This document shows positions 44,107 through 54,908 of a stretch of DNA of 64,000 nt, one piece after another. The notes below the pieces were generated by a model, which saw only the letters and a program-made list of their open reading frames with translations, had not been told where the DNA came from and made no database searches. Position 1 is the first letter of the stretch; each line of letters starts with the position of its first letter. Origin of the DNA: Tethya wilhelma (lineage: Eukaryota; Porifera; Demospongiae; Tethyida; Tethyidae); contig CAXIPT010000013.1 in NCBI GenBank assembly GCA_964030475.1, positions 1,138,213 to 1,202,212 on the forward strand, read 5' to 3'. The position numbers and the translations under genes are program-made.

Positions 44107-45049
44107 TATTGTCTTAATTTGCTTGGTGATGCTGTCAATCATTTGCAATATGTAGCAGCATGGGATCAAATGATTTAAAAGATCGTGGTGATTAAATGAA
44201 TTTTTTATGGTGTTGTGCCGCCTAAGATGCTCTCTAAAGTCCATCTGGTTTGAGAATGCCAGTAGAATATATTGAAAAACTTTCAAAATATCAAACTGAT
44301 TTCAAAATTTCAAGCACCATTTTTTTTGGTTGCTTTTCCAACTTTCTACGCCTTACCAGTCAAAAGTTAGCTATTTTGCCCCATATAAAAAGTATTGCAT
44401 GAATCTCATTATTTCACTTCCGGTGGGATTCTCAAACTAGATGGACTTTAGTAGAAAGCAATCTAGCATGCCACTTTGGAGTATCTCAGCCAACTGTACA
44501 ACAAATAGATCATTTTATGCCATCTCAATTTATAAAGCTGTATCCTACAACACGTTGTATTATAGATGCTACTGAATTGTATATGGAAATGCCTTCTAAG
44601 GAGGAGTTTGTTTTATCTCCAAACTCTACGGTGGAAACATCTCTGACCAAGAGATAGCTGAGCAATCTGGATTATTAGATTTATTAGAGCCTGATTCAAT
44701 AATGGCTGATCGTGGATTTCAAATTGCAGATCTACTAGATGAATCACACTGAACACCCCACCCATGAAGATTACTGATCAATTTTCTGAAACCGAACTGA
44801 CCACAACTCGAAGAATTGCCTCACTTAGAAAACATGTTGAGAGGGCTATTGGTAGAATAAAAAACTTCAAAATCATTCATGATATACCAATTACAATGGG
44901 TAGAATTGTGGATAAGAGTATTTTACGTTTGTGCTATGTTAGTATCCCCTGTGTAAATGAACAAGAAAACATTTTAATAATCATTATTAGGAACATTACA
45001 CACATTAATTGTTTGTAACAATAAGTTAAAGATGACAGTAATTGTATAT

Positions 45050-45472
45050 GAAAGTGGGAAATTTTTTTAGGATAAATGATCTCAAAAAGATAGTAGTATA
45101 GGAAAAAATTATTAAGTTTCGGCAAACATGTGATACTCCAAAATTTCTGATCAAAATTTATGCATTGTACATGGATATCATGTGGAGTCCAAACTACAAA
45201 ATCACATACATGAACACCACTAATTGCCATTTGACCTTGTACCTGGTAATAATAGCCATGACTTAATTTTAAAGTAGGACTACCATCAAGATTACACACA
45301 CAACAAAAGTTTTTGAGTTCACTACACACTTGTTTTACAGTCATACTCTGAGCAGATAATGGACAATTAACTTCAACTAGCTTTAGACGGTTCCCAGCAG
45401 AATCTAACACAATCCCATCAGGAGATGCGCCTAAGTAGCCACAATCATCTACAAAAATGCCACTCTTTACTA
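45050..45472 (-). pseudogene. YqaJ-type nuclease fragment, partner of the second THAP transposase
   Basis: The minus strand reads YLGASPDGIVLDSAGNR (catalytic Asp), VEVNCPLSAQS (EVN in place of the Glu-x-Lys of active enzymes) and SHGYYYQVQGQMAISG then CDFVVWTPHD, as in the YqaJ genes at 11.6 and 50.7 kb. It is convergent with the transposase at 42997-45018, about 40 bp apart. It is cut at 45473 by a family D-like terminus, so the N-terminal SWIM part is lost. Confidence 0.8.
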
Positions 45473-45495
45473 CTCAGTGTAGGTAAGGCTGCCTC
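45473..45495. repeat. Lone family D-like terminus
   Basis: CTCAGTGTAGGTAAGGC directly after TA. No inverse partner was found to the right, so it is a truncated insertion. Confidence 0.55.
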
Positions 45496-46170
45496 AACTT
45501 TTAAAATAGCCTAATAATGTACAATTTGTAGTTTGGATATCTCTTTAGAATTTTGTTATATTCACCAAAACCTTACATCCATTGATTGTTTGACCAATGA
45601 TAGAAAAAATTTTCAAGTGTGAATGTCATGTGACCTGCACAGGATGAAGTCCTCTTTGTAAAACCTTAATGCAAAGATGCAGAGCTGGATATTTATTTTC
45701 ACAATGTCATATTTTGTCAGAATATTGTATTTATCTTCAAGATTTTGAATCTGCTTGGAAACTTGGTCTTACAAACTTTATTAGGTAGAAACAGAGAGAA
45801 ATAGGCCTATTTTTAAATATTGCACACCTAATTATGCGTATTGATTATATCTCACTAATTAATGATAGGTACCCCATTTTCTGGGCAGATCTAATATTTT
45901 ATGGTTAAGATGTACTAGATAAGGGGAAAAAATGCCTCGTCAAAAAAACTATCAGCTCTGCATTCACAAAAGTATGTATTTTTGTCTGTAGCCACGCCCA
46001 CAAGTGTTATTTCATTTTCATTTTCACAATTTGTATCCAATAAAATAAAAATATGATGGTTATTAAGTTTGGTCTTCCAGTCACAAAGTATAGTTAAAAC
46101 ACGAAGGGGTAAACCTTTTAATTATGTCCTTAACTTCCTTAAAATTTGAGGCATCCTTAAATGAGGAGGT
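45496..46170. other. Gene-free stretch
   Basis: AT-rich, without supported coding. Confidence 0.4.
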
Positions 46171-46174
46171 CGCG

Positions 46175-46182
46175 TATAAAAG
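46175..46182 (+). promoter_or_regulatory. TATA-box-like core promoter
   Basis: TATAAAAG followed by GGGCGTGG. An ATG lies about 33 bp downstream (46208, MSENGVGIFYLRK, donor-like TTG|GTAACT after it). It fits a Pol II core promoter; the transcript is unknown. Confidence 0.35.
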
Positions 46183-46219
46183 GGGCGTGGCCAGACACAA
46201 ATTCGCAATGTCAGAAAAT

Positions 46220-47680
46220 GGCGTCGGAATTTTTTACTTAAGAAAATTGGTAACTAAGCAAGGGACTTACTCGCACGGGTTTTACACTGTGTTTTACTGA
46301 GTTTTACTAACCAAAACAGCTGCACAAACTTAGAGCGATATAGAGAGCGCCACAAATGAACAATTGCTGCAGTTTTTGAAGAAAACTCCGTGTATTTTGA
46401 GAAAGAAGCGTTCTTTTACCATGCCAGGGAATAAACTTCTCGAGTGAAAGTGAAAAGGACTCCTTTTTGCGTGTCTGAAGACTGATAAGACCGTCAATGA
46501 CGCCTAGAGTCTCTCAAAGTCTCAAAAATGAAGCTTGCACTGCTGCTATAAATGTTTGGAGATAGTCCATTGGTTCTGAGCCATCTAGTGGCTCTATTTC
46601 TCAAGCTCAGGTCAGTACTTACAGAGTTATAAAACAATTAGACACAAATTTTAGTGTAACAGTTCTTATTATGTGTGGTAGGGGTGTATACAGGTGGTGT
46701 TGATGGCCGAATGGTGAGGGTTAGGATGTGTCGATGGTGGCTGTGTTTGCAAGACCCCTGTGTTAACGTACTGTCACTATAATTTCGTGGTCAATCTGAC
46801 AGGTGTAGTAGAGTTTCATCCGTGCTCAAGTTATTGAAAGTGTACAGTAGTAATTTGTGAAAGTAAGTGGTCTATTTATTGTATGTATGTGTGTACATGT
46901 GATAATAGCTGAGTCATCAGGGTTCTATCCAGTGATGGGGGGGGGGGCAGGGGGGAAGCTTCCCCCCCAAACTTACCAGCTTCCCCCCTGGTACCTTCTG
47001 TATAATTGTACTCAAGTGTTGCATTTGTGCAACTAATTATGGTTTATTTTATACTCAAATTGTGTCTCTGCAAACTCAATTTACCAAAATTTTCCGGGGG
47101 AGGAAACAGTAATGATATTCATAGGCTCATAGAAACTCTTGATGCTATCTCAAAGCCGAGAGGATTTGGTCTCAAAATGGTTGATTATTGCTCAAAAGGG
47201 TCAAAGGTCAAATTTAGTTGCTCTCTAAAATGCCATTGCTACTCACTCACAGGGAACAACTACCAGGCGGCTTGAAAGACAACAGATGAACGAAAAAATG
47301 TACGTTGAAAAAATGCAAAAAACTGCTCATCAAGTCTGTAGAAGGCTTTTTGTACTATGTATACACTTTTGACAACCACATTCTCTCACAAAATGTATAA
47401 CAGGTAACAGGAAAACTGAGTCCCACCCAGTCAAAAACTCAACATGATATTCAAGACACACAAACACCCTACAAGCTCACATACCTCACTGCCTCTCTCT
47501 CCTCTCCACCAGGGAAGAAAAATGGACTTTATACAGCCCTGTCAAATTAAACTTTTCCTGTACAGACTCACTTTGAGCTCACCTAGGTGGCAGAGGGGTC
47601 AAAGGTCAGAGGTCAAAAGTCAATCACACTCAACACACGCTTGGTTGGACACGCCCAAAAGTCTGATTCAAATAGATTCA
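46220..47680. other. Mostly gene-free stretch with G/C-run foldback
   Basis: No secure gene. At about 46935-46990 a 13-G run and GGGGGGAAGCTTCCCCCC form a strong palindrome, resembling the edge of a MITE. A 90-codon ORF at 47006-47275 has no other support. Confidence 0.4.
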
Positions 47681-48896
47681 ACAAGTAAAAAAAAAAACAT
47701 TGGAAATGTAATGAGACACAGGAATGGGGCTAAATCGTAAAAAGAACACAAACAAGATGGAATGGCTGTTAAGAGTGAGTGCAGAATTCTTCCTGTATGG
47801 GCTGCATTTAGCAATCTCCTTATTGAGTCTCTCATTTTGCCCACAGGAAGAATTCCTTACACACTCTAACAGCCATTCCATTTTGTTTGTGTTCTTTTTA
47901 CGATTTAGCCCCATTCCTGTGTCTCATTACATTTCCAATGTTTTTTTACTTGTTTGTTCTCATTTTTCCATAATTTTACAAATCACATTTGAGTTGGTAT
48001 GTATATCTAGCTACTGAGCTAGTAGCCAGACTACTGAATGGCTGGCTGCTGAGTAAGTTATGTAGCCTGCTTGATATCGAAGTGAAACACACATCTCCAC
48101 ATCTTAGTCATTTGGAGGCAGGAGCTGTATCATAAGATTTACTTGCCTTTCTATATGTTACTAATGGGCCATCCTGGTGTCCAGTACTACCGTACTGGGA
48201 ATGATAATCAAAGTCCTGATTCATCTCTTAAGAAGAGCAAGAGCATCCTGGTATCACAAAATAGTTTCAGGCAACTTGCATAATTTTAAGAATTCATTTA
48301 ATTCCAAATAACACACACTTTTGTGTGTGGAAAGGGTCGTCAATTCGAATTTTCTAGAAGCTAATGAATTATGCATAAGTGTATATAGAAATTAATGGCA
48401 GCCATATGGAGGAGGCGCTTTTCGCCTTGTATCTAGCTACTCAATGAGAGGTGCTAAAAACCGATGGCAAAAGCGACTGTCCCAAGTTCATTCGTTCAAG
48501 AATCAGCTTCTAAAACTGAATATCTCTGAGAAAAGTTGAGCCAAGATAGAAGAAAAAGAAGAAGAAGAAGAAGAAGAAGAAGAAGAAAATTGGAGTTTTG
48601 GCATATGTGTGTATAGAAGTCAAGATAGAAGAAAAAGAAGCCAAGATAGAAGAAAAAGAAGAAGAAGAAGAAGAAGAAGAAAATTGGAGGTTTGGCATAT
48701 GTGTGTTTGTTACCTTAGCGATGGTTTTAGGCCATGTTTTTGGGCTCATTAGAAAGAGAAAGAGCTAAATAGTAGCTTAAGAAGCTTTTTAGTGCTAAGT
48801 GCTCATTTTTTACAGAGTTATTCGCGTGAATATTTGTATTGCACTAATGGGCCATCCGTGCCATTCCTGTGTACCCAGTACTATCGTACCGGGAAT
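47681..48896 (+). mobile_element. Family A composite repeat, most complete copy (1,216 bp)
   Basis: Begins with palindromic module C (47681-47952, arms ACATTGGAAATGTAATGAGA, centre with TTCTTCCTGT on both sides). An AT-rich spacer and an 85-bp segment follow, then an internal terminal-hairpin copy at about 48182-48202 and the main right part. It ends with CCCAGTACTATCGTACCGGG plus AAT. There is no coding and no TSD I can define. Two minus-orientation copies (16286, 18582) have the same module order. Confidence 0.85.
48550..48682. repeat. (GAA)n tracts with a local duplication
   Basis: GAAGAA runs of about 35 and 25 bp separated by a duplicated CAAGATAGAAGAAAAAGAAG block within family A. Confidence 0.85.
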
Positions 48897-49311
48897 AAAC
48901 TTCTATCACACTTGAACATGATTAAAGAACAGAGTATCACGAGACTCAAAAGTTTCAATATTCATACATTACATATCAAGCTCAACAGTACAAGAGTTCA
49001 GAGTTTAAGAAATAGTTCTCATACTCCCCCCCCCTCAGCTTCAATATCCTCCAGCAACTCTTTCGACCACACTTTCAATTTCTTGGTTGCTTGCACTTCT
49101 ATCACACTTGAACATGAGTCAAAAACAGAGTATCACGAGACTCAAAAGTTTCAATATTCATACATTACATATCAAGTTCAAGAGTTCAGAGTTCAAGAAA
49201 TAGTTCTCACACTCCCCCCGTTGACTGCGTCAGCAGTCAACCTCAGCTTCAATATCCTCCAGCAACTCTTTCGACCACATTTTCAATTTCTTGGTTGCTT
49301 GCACAGCTGAA
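48897..49311 (-). repeat. BEL/Pao 3' end: PPT and partial LTR, tandemly duplicated
   Basis: Two direct copies of about 200 bp (48899-49094, 49095-49311). On the minus strand each has GAGTTGCTGGAGGATATTGA, then a G-run (polypurine tract), then TGTGAGAACTATTTCTTGAA (ATGAGAAC in the other), as expected for a PPT followed by the LTR start. The first-read copy also has a 22-bp inverted repeat (GTTGACTGC / GCAGTCAAC) just before the G-run. Confidence 0.6.
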
Positions 49312-49765
49312 GCACGGGTGGGCTTGACAACAATGGGAGTGGGGGCCTCATCTTCATGCACAATCTGGAACTTCGTCAACAAGTGAGTTCTGTTCAACAG
49401 CATGATTAATCTCTAATGGGTAGAGATGTTGCACCGGACGCCTCAAGGTAAATGCCTTGCCGTTCTTGTTAGTTACCCTCAACACTGCTCCCTTTCTCTT
49501 GCTGTTGAGAAACTGGACCACTTGAGACATTCTCCAAAACCCTCTTGGTTTGTCAGGATCAAAAACTAGGACAACGTCCCCTTTCTGAATGTGGGATGGC
49601 TCCTTCCTGACAGAGCTATAGCGATGTGCCTCTCGAAGTTCCAGCAGGTATTCTTTGCTCCATCAACGCCAGAAATGGTTGATGACACTATTCAAGTACT
49701 TGACACGCCTCTGCAAAGACTCATCCTGGAGTTCGAAGTCCGAGAAAACTCTTCTAGTGCATAGC
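49300..49765 (-). pseudogene. BEL/Pao polyprotein C-terminal domain
   Basis: The minus strand reads RRVKYLNSVINHFWR, YLLELREAHRYSSV, IQKGDVVLVFDPDKPRGFWR and KAFTLRRPVQHLYPLEI. This is the same domain as at 8820-9110 but a clearly different lineage. An in-frame stop follows NHFWR. Only the C-terminus remains. Confidence 0.8.
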
Positions 49766-49779
49766 ATAATGCTACAATA

Positions 49780-49988
49780 TGTTTGCAACTTAGACCTGCA
49801 CCAGCTGGACAGCCGCATGTAGCTAATTGTATATCACCTTTTTTATTAAGGATTAAGTTTATATCTTGTACAAAATGTTTTTTTTCATTTCCGGTAGGCA
49901 GATGTATCGTATATTATACTTTAACTAGTATAGATTGGATATTTAATTTGTATCTATACATTCACTGATATGTGTTTTGTTTCTTTAG
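49780..49988. other. Short non-coding junction
   Basis: Separates the BEL fragment from the truncated YqaJ gene. The last about 40 bp match the intron before YqaJ exon 3 in copy 1 (CATTCACTGATATG...TTTCTTTAG). Confidence 0.6.
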
Positions 49989-49989
49989 C

Positions 49990-51186
49990 ACACACCAGCA
50001 CGTATCATTGACATCGACTTCTCACAGCCTAAAAGAGGAAGAGACATCGTTGAGCCAACGAATAACGAGGAAGAAAGTTCTTCCTCACCATCCAACAACA
50101 CTGCCAAGACCAAGAAGAATCCTATCACCAAACCACCAACAGATGCAGAACAGAAGTGTTTTTTTGAAGGCTTGCGTACTCTGATGCCCACCTCTGCCAT
50201 TCTGTCATGTGTATACCCACCACCAAGACCTGAACGAAACCCTCTTCCAGTTCGAACTTTACCACCAACGATCCACCCTCTGTACTGACCAGAATACCAG
50301 GAGTTTGAAAAGGAAGATTTGCACGCAAAATGTGAAGTAATTTTTCTAAGTGCGTTGAAGATGAGCAAAGATGAGGCAGCTTATCTAGCAAGCTTAATGC
50401 ACAAAGTTTGCTTTGGTTTGAACACAGGAAAGGACGTATCACAGCATCCAAATTCCGTTCTGTTTGTGGTACCAGCATTACTTCACCATCACAGTCTCTT
50501 GTTCAGCATATTAGGCCCAGTGTGACTATATACAGCAGCTATGGAGTGGGGCATATGTAATGAAAAGGTAGCTGCTACAGAGTTCAAGCAAAGAATGTCC
50601 CAATTTCACCTTTCTTTCAAGGTCGAGTCCACTGGCCTCCATGTCAACCCCAGGTATCCCCACCTAGGTATATCACCTGATGGATTGGTGTCCTGTGAAT
50701 GTTGTGGCAAAGGGCTGCTTGAAATAAAATGCCCATATAGCATTCGACATACTAGTCCATGCGGCTCAGACGTCCCCGAACAATTTCTACCTCAAGACCG
50801 ACAGTAATGGAACCAGAAAACTCTTGCAGACTCACCAGTACTACTATCAAGTTCAAGACCAGCTTTCTATATGTGAACAGGACTACTGCTATTTTGTGTG
50901 TTGGACACCACACGGATTTCGTATGGAAACAATCAGATGAGACGAACAGTTCTTCCTTTCATTCAAACCATCTCTTGATAGCTTTTTCATCAAAGTTATC
51001 CTGCCTGCTGTTCTGAGTGGTGACTGCATCCAGGATCACAATGTTGAACCAACATCTCAGAAGAAGCAAAAGGGATTGTACTGCTACTGCCAGAGAGAAG
51101 AGGAGTATGATGATATGATTGCTTGTGACAACCCTTCTTGTTCATATCCATCTGGAAAGTGGTATTGTGATGAATGTAAACAGTAA
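49990..51186 (+). pseudogene. YqaJ exonuclease/PHD gene of transposon copy 2, 5'-truncated
   Basis: Starts at exon 3 (HTPARIIDIDFSQPKRG). The N-terminal and SWIM exons and the left TIR are missing. The nuclease region is better preserved than copy 1: YPHLGISPDGLVSCECC, GKGLLEIKCPYSIRHT in one frame, then HQYYYQVQDQLSI. The PHD end is YCYCQREEEYDDMIACDNPS ... GKWYCDECKQ, lacking the central WxH segment. Frameshifts occur at about 50290, 50500 and 50800. Confidence 0.85.
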
Positions 51187-51237
51187 CTCTTTTTTATATA
51201 TACAATCATAATAATACTGTAATGTATGTGTTCATAA

Positions 51238-52598
51238 CAGTGTGGCATCACACTTCAAAGAGAAAATTCCCGAGCATTATGTGCATCTCATGCTTGTGAA
51301 AAACTACCTCGTACAGCCGAAGAACTAATTCGTGACGTATACATCTATATACTTTTGCCACAGTGCGAAACGTCAGGCGGAATACAGGGCTCTTCAGTGC
51401 TTTACCGGTGTAGAGCCACACAAATTGCTTCGTCCCTGCCAAACACGTTGGCTATCCCTTCACGCTTGTGTATCAAGACTCCTTGAGCAATGGGATATCT
51501 TTATAGAATATTTCCAAGCTGTGGTAGACCAGGATAACCTACTTGTGTCTCAAAAGATCTTGAGTCAATTGCAGAACCCTATTTGGAAGTTCAAGTAGTA
51601 TTTCTATTTCCTTGATTTTGTGCTCCCAAAGTTCACAGATTTAAATCTCATGTTTCAGAGTGCCAAGACCTCAATCCACAGCCTTCACAGTGGTCTTCAG
51701 ACAATATTCAGAGATTTTTTGAGCTGTTACATGCGTGATGGCTATTGGAGACATACTCCCCTCCAAGAAGTTGACCCAACATCACGTGTTAACTTCTTGC
51801 CTCTAAATGCCATGTACTTAGGGGCAAGAGTTACTCATTGTCTGTCAACACCCAAGTACAAACAAAGAGGTCCAGATGTGCAGCACTTTTTGAAACGTGC
51901 ACAGGAATTCTTTGTTGAAGCTGCTGTTGAAATAAGAAAGCGCTTTCCGATTGGTGATCCTGTAATCGAGTTGCTACAGGTATTGGATCCTGATGCCAGT
52001 CACTCACAATTTCCTTCATTGGTTCCTCAAGCTCAGTGGTTCCCAAATCTATTGCCTGTAGAGCAGCTACAGCAGCTTGACAATGAGTGGAGAAAGCTCT
52101 CTTTTGCTACCTTGCCATTTGATAGTGGGGATATGGATCCAGAGGTCTTTTGGGGAAGATGGCCAAAATATCTGATGGTACTGGAGCTCTGCAGTTTCGT
52201 ATACTCTGTGGGTTCATGGGATCGCTCTTGTGCCTACCCCATGTTAATGTTGACGTTGAACGTGTGTTTTCGTCTGTCAACTTGATTAAGACCAAAATGA
52301 GAAACAGACTGCACACAAAAACAGTCGGTGCACTGCTGAAGGTAAAACGTGAAGTGTCTAAAGCTGGTGGTTGTATGAAGTTCAGTCCACCTCGAGGAGT
52401 AAAGGAACGAATGTCATCTGGTATTTTATACGGTGTGTCTGATTCAGATTCAGATACAGGATGATTTTTGTGACTGTAGCACTTGAACTAGACTCATTGT
52501 ACAGGTTTTTATATTTTTATGAACTTTTGTTCTAAATCTGTGAACAAAATTATTTCGTATAATATGTGAACTATTAGAAAATTATTCTGGCAACACTG
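51238..52598 (+). pseudogene. hAT transposase, C-terminal half (inside the inverted segment)
   Basis: Starts abruptly at the inversion breakpoint with VASHFKEKIPEH, then ACEKLPRTAEELIRDVY, LRPCQTRWLSLHACVSRLLE, FFVEAAVEIRKRFPIGDPVI and the hAT dimerisation signature LPHVNVDVERVFSSVNLIKT followed by KMRNRLHTKTVGALL. Small indels shift the frame near 51290, 51350, 51600 and 52200. The element end GGCAACACTG is at 52589-52598, preceded by subterminal GTGAAC/ATGAAC repeats. The N-terminal half is on the other strand at 54909-56360. Confidence 0.88.
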
Positions 52599-52667
52599 TT
52601 TTACATATCAGGCTGAAAAACCGTTCTCTTGTAACGTTGTTGAGCTTACAGGTATAGTGTCCTCAAA

Positions 52668-54853
52668 ATGGTGAACAGTTGCTGTGTAGTTGGCTGTACC
52701 AACAGCGTGGGAAAGAAACCTGGCCTCTGTTTTCACAGTTTTCCTACTGATCCACAGAGAAGAACAGAATAGGTAGCTGCTGTAAGGAGAGAAGATTGGC
52801 AACCTACAAAAGTTTAAACATACACGAATTTGCAACGAGCATTTCATTACTGGTAAGTATGAACTGTAGGAGACTCTTGTGTGGGCTAAACCACTACTAA
52901 AGCTTGGGGGAAAGGTCTTCATGTTTGCTTGAAAACAGTATGAGAAAATGAACAAGCTTAGATCTTTTATAATTTTATAGGCCATGGATATTACACAAAT
53001 TTCAGTATGATTACTGATCTAATTTCACTCAATACCGTATAGCGGGAAATTTTCGTATGTTCGTATATTTCGTATGCGGTTCGAATATACGAAAATTAAA
53101 ACTGCGAAAATTTAACTTCCGCATTTAATTTATACGAGCGTGCGCCGCGTATACGAAATTTAAAACTACGAAAATTCTTCTGGCGCGTTATACGAAATTT
53201 TGCACCAACGAAAATTTCCCGCTATACGGTATAGGCCAACCAAACAGCAGCAAATACCATCCTGACTATATACCAAGCAAATTTCCTTCTATCTACAAAA
53301 AAACATCATCGTGTCTAGAAAAACAGTCAGAGAGGATCAAGAGGACACAAGACAGAGAATTGCGGTTACGACAAATGAAAATTAATGAAGCTGAAAAACT
53401 GGCACAAGCTGAGAGAGAGTCAATGGCAAAGAAAAAGAAAAAGAAAAAGAGAGAAGAGAAGGAAGCGAAGGATGCAGCTAGGAAGAGGAAACAAGATGAC
53501 AAAGAAAATGCTAAGAAAATGAGAGAAACAGAAAAGCAGGAAATGCAACAAAAAAAAAGCCCAAGAGGAAAAAGAAGCAAAGAGAGAGGCAGAAAGACAA
53601 GAAAGGGAGGCAAGAGCTGCTGAAAAGGAAGCAAGGAGAAAGTCTCTAGAAGTACAGAAAGAGCAGTTAAGATTAACATCAGAAAGGGAGCTGATTCGCT
53701 GTGAGGAATTAAAACATTTCCAAGAACACAAGAATATGTTGTTAGAATATCAAGAGTCAGTGGAGCAAGTTGCTGCACAAGAGCAAAAAAAGAGAAGGAT
53801 TGCTGAGCAAGAAGAAGAAAATAGAAGAGCAAGAGAAGAAGTTCACGGTTGAAGAAAGAAGTTTTGCGGTTACAAACTAAGCACTCTCTGTGTAAAGATG
53901 CTGCAACACAAACACCTCCAGATCAACTAACAGAGATCAAAGAAGAGAATGAGAAGTTGAAGGTAGCACTAAAAGAAGCCAAGTTCAGTGTGACCATGTT
54001 GGAAGGAGACGATGACAAGACAAAGTTCTATACTGGTTTACAATCCTGGGCTGTTTGTGTACGTCTTCAATTTCGTGTCACAAGATCTCACATCTCGTAC
54101 AAACCATGCACTGTGCCTTGAAGATCAACTCTTGTTGGTTCTTGTGAAGTTATGCTTGAATCTTCTGTTAGAGGATATTGCCTATCGCTTTCATGTTTCC
54201 CAAGGTACCGCCTCGGCTATTTTTTCAAAGTGGATCGACATCCTCTTTACACGACTCCACTTTCTTATTACCTGGCCCCAGAAAGAAATTCTTCTACAAA
54301 ACATGCCTCCCGTATTTCGTCAGCTATACCCTCGCTGTGTCTGTATCATTGATTGCTCAGAGATCTTTATTGAGACACCTACTTCGTTCACAGCCCGTTC
54401 TCCAATTACAAAAAACATAATACAGTGAAGTTCTTAATAGGAATCACACCAAGTGGAACAATATCTTTTTTGTCAAAATGCTCGGGAGGACATGTTTCAG
54501 ACAAGGTATTGACACAGCAGAGTGGATTTTTGGACATGCTTGAGTATGGTGACACAGTCCTTGCTGATCGAGGTTTCACTATTGCAGATGATATTACCTT
54601 GCATGGAGCCAAGCTTGTTATTCCTAGTTTTACACGTGGAAAAACACAACTCTCTCAAAAAGAGCAGCTGTCACAAGTCCGGATCCATGTTGAACGAGTG
54701 ATAGGGCTCCTCAAGAACAAATACACCATACTGAAAGGGACACTACGACTTGGTCTGGTGAAACACAAGTATGATTCACATTTTGCAAACATTGACAAGA
54801 CTTTGGTTGCTTGTTCAGCATTAACGAATCTTAGTTCATCAATAGTACCTTAA
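52668..54853 (+). pseudogene. THAP / coiled-coil / DDE_Tnp_4 transposase (copy 2)
   Basis: Exon 1 from ATG 52668: MVNSCCVVGCTNSVGKKPGL (THAP Cys pair), HSFPTDPQRR, an in-frame TAG at 52770-52772, ICNEHFITG region, donor CTG|GTAAGT at 52853. Exon 2 from about 52981 (HGYYTNFS), split by a MITE, then the coiled coil (53320-53880, lysine-rich with an AAAAAG expansion). The DDE core has CIIDCSEIFIETPTSFTARS (first Asp), VLADRGFTIADD (second Asp) and RIHVERVIGLLKNKYTILKG (Glu). Stop at 54851-54853. Frameshifts at about 53570, 53850 and 54425. The plus orientation is secondary to the inversion. Confidence 0.88.
53035..53229. mobile_element. CCGTATAGC MITE, copy 4
   Basis: 195-bp foldback flanked by TA, inserted in exon 2 of the THAP transposase. 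The internal linker is TCGTAT/ATACGA, different from the other copies. Confidence 0.92.
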
Positions 54854-54908
54854 CCTTTTATTAATATTGTTTTATTTTTATATCTTACTTGCATTGTTGA
54901 TAACTATT

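Larger units (their letters stand above)
42997..45018 (+). pseudogene. THAP / DDE_Tnp_4 transposase, second subfamily
   Basis: ATG at 42997 opens a THAP C2CH finger: SCVVLGCKK (Cys pair), FFTLPFRNESLLKTWLL, SRFCSAHF (Cys-x2-His). A Ser/Pro linker follows. The frame is broken by a MITE (43409-43751) and a second MITE (43901-44106). Between and after them are DDEFIKLYTGFENCD and LNLLGDAVNHLQYVAAWD. The catalytic part (44420-45000) has FGVSQPTVQQ, RCIIDATELYMEMPS (first Asp), [13 protein letters not shown] (second Asp) and LRKHVERAIGRIKNFKI (Glu). Frameshifts and stops lie around 44610-44760. It has the same organisation as copies 1 and 2 but diverged sequence. Confidence 0.85.
51238..54908. other. 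Inverted segment (about 3.67 kb)
   Basis: The left breakpoint joins YqaJ 3' flank (GTATGTGTTCA) to the middle of the hAT gene. The right breakpoint joins the transposase 3' flank (GCATTGTTGATAACTATTTTG) to the other half of the hAT gene. In copy 1 the two flanks are contiguous (GTGTTCAAAATAGTTATCAA, about 12280-12300). Flipping 51238-54908 restores that continuity, the convergent gene order and the hAT order at once. There are no Ns at either breakpoint. Confidence 0.85.

Noticed and set aside
47681..48896. Family A as a Helitron
   Set aside because: There is a 3'-proximal hairpin, but no 5' TC, no CTRR end and no clear A|T insertion; only a resemblance.
53339..53832. Leu/Phe-rich minus-strand ORFs opposite the coiled coils (also 13339-13934)
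   Set aside because: Antisense of lysine/glutamate-rich coding; it mimics membrane proteins.
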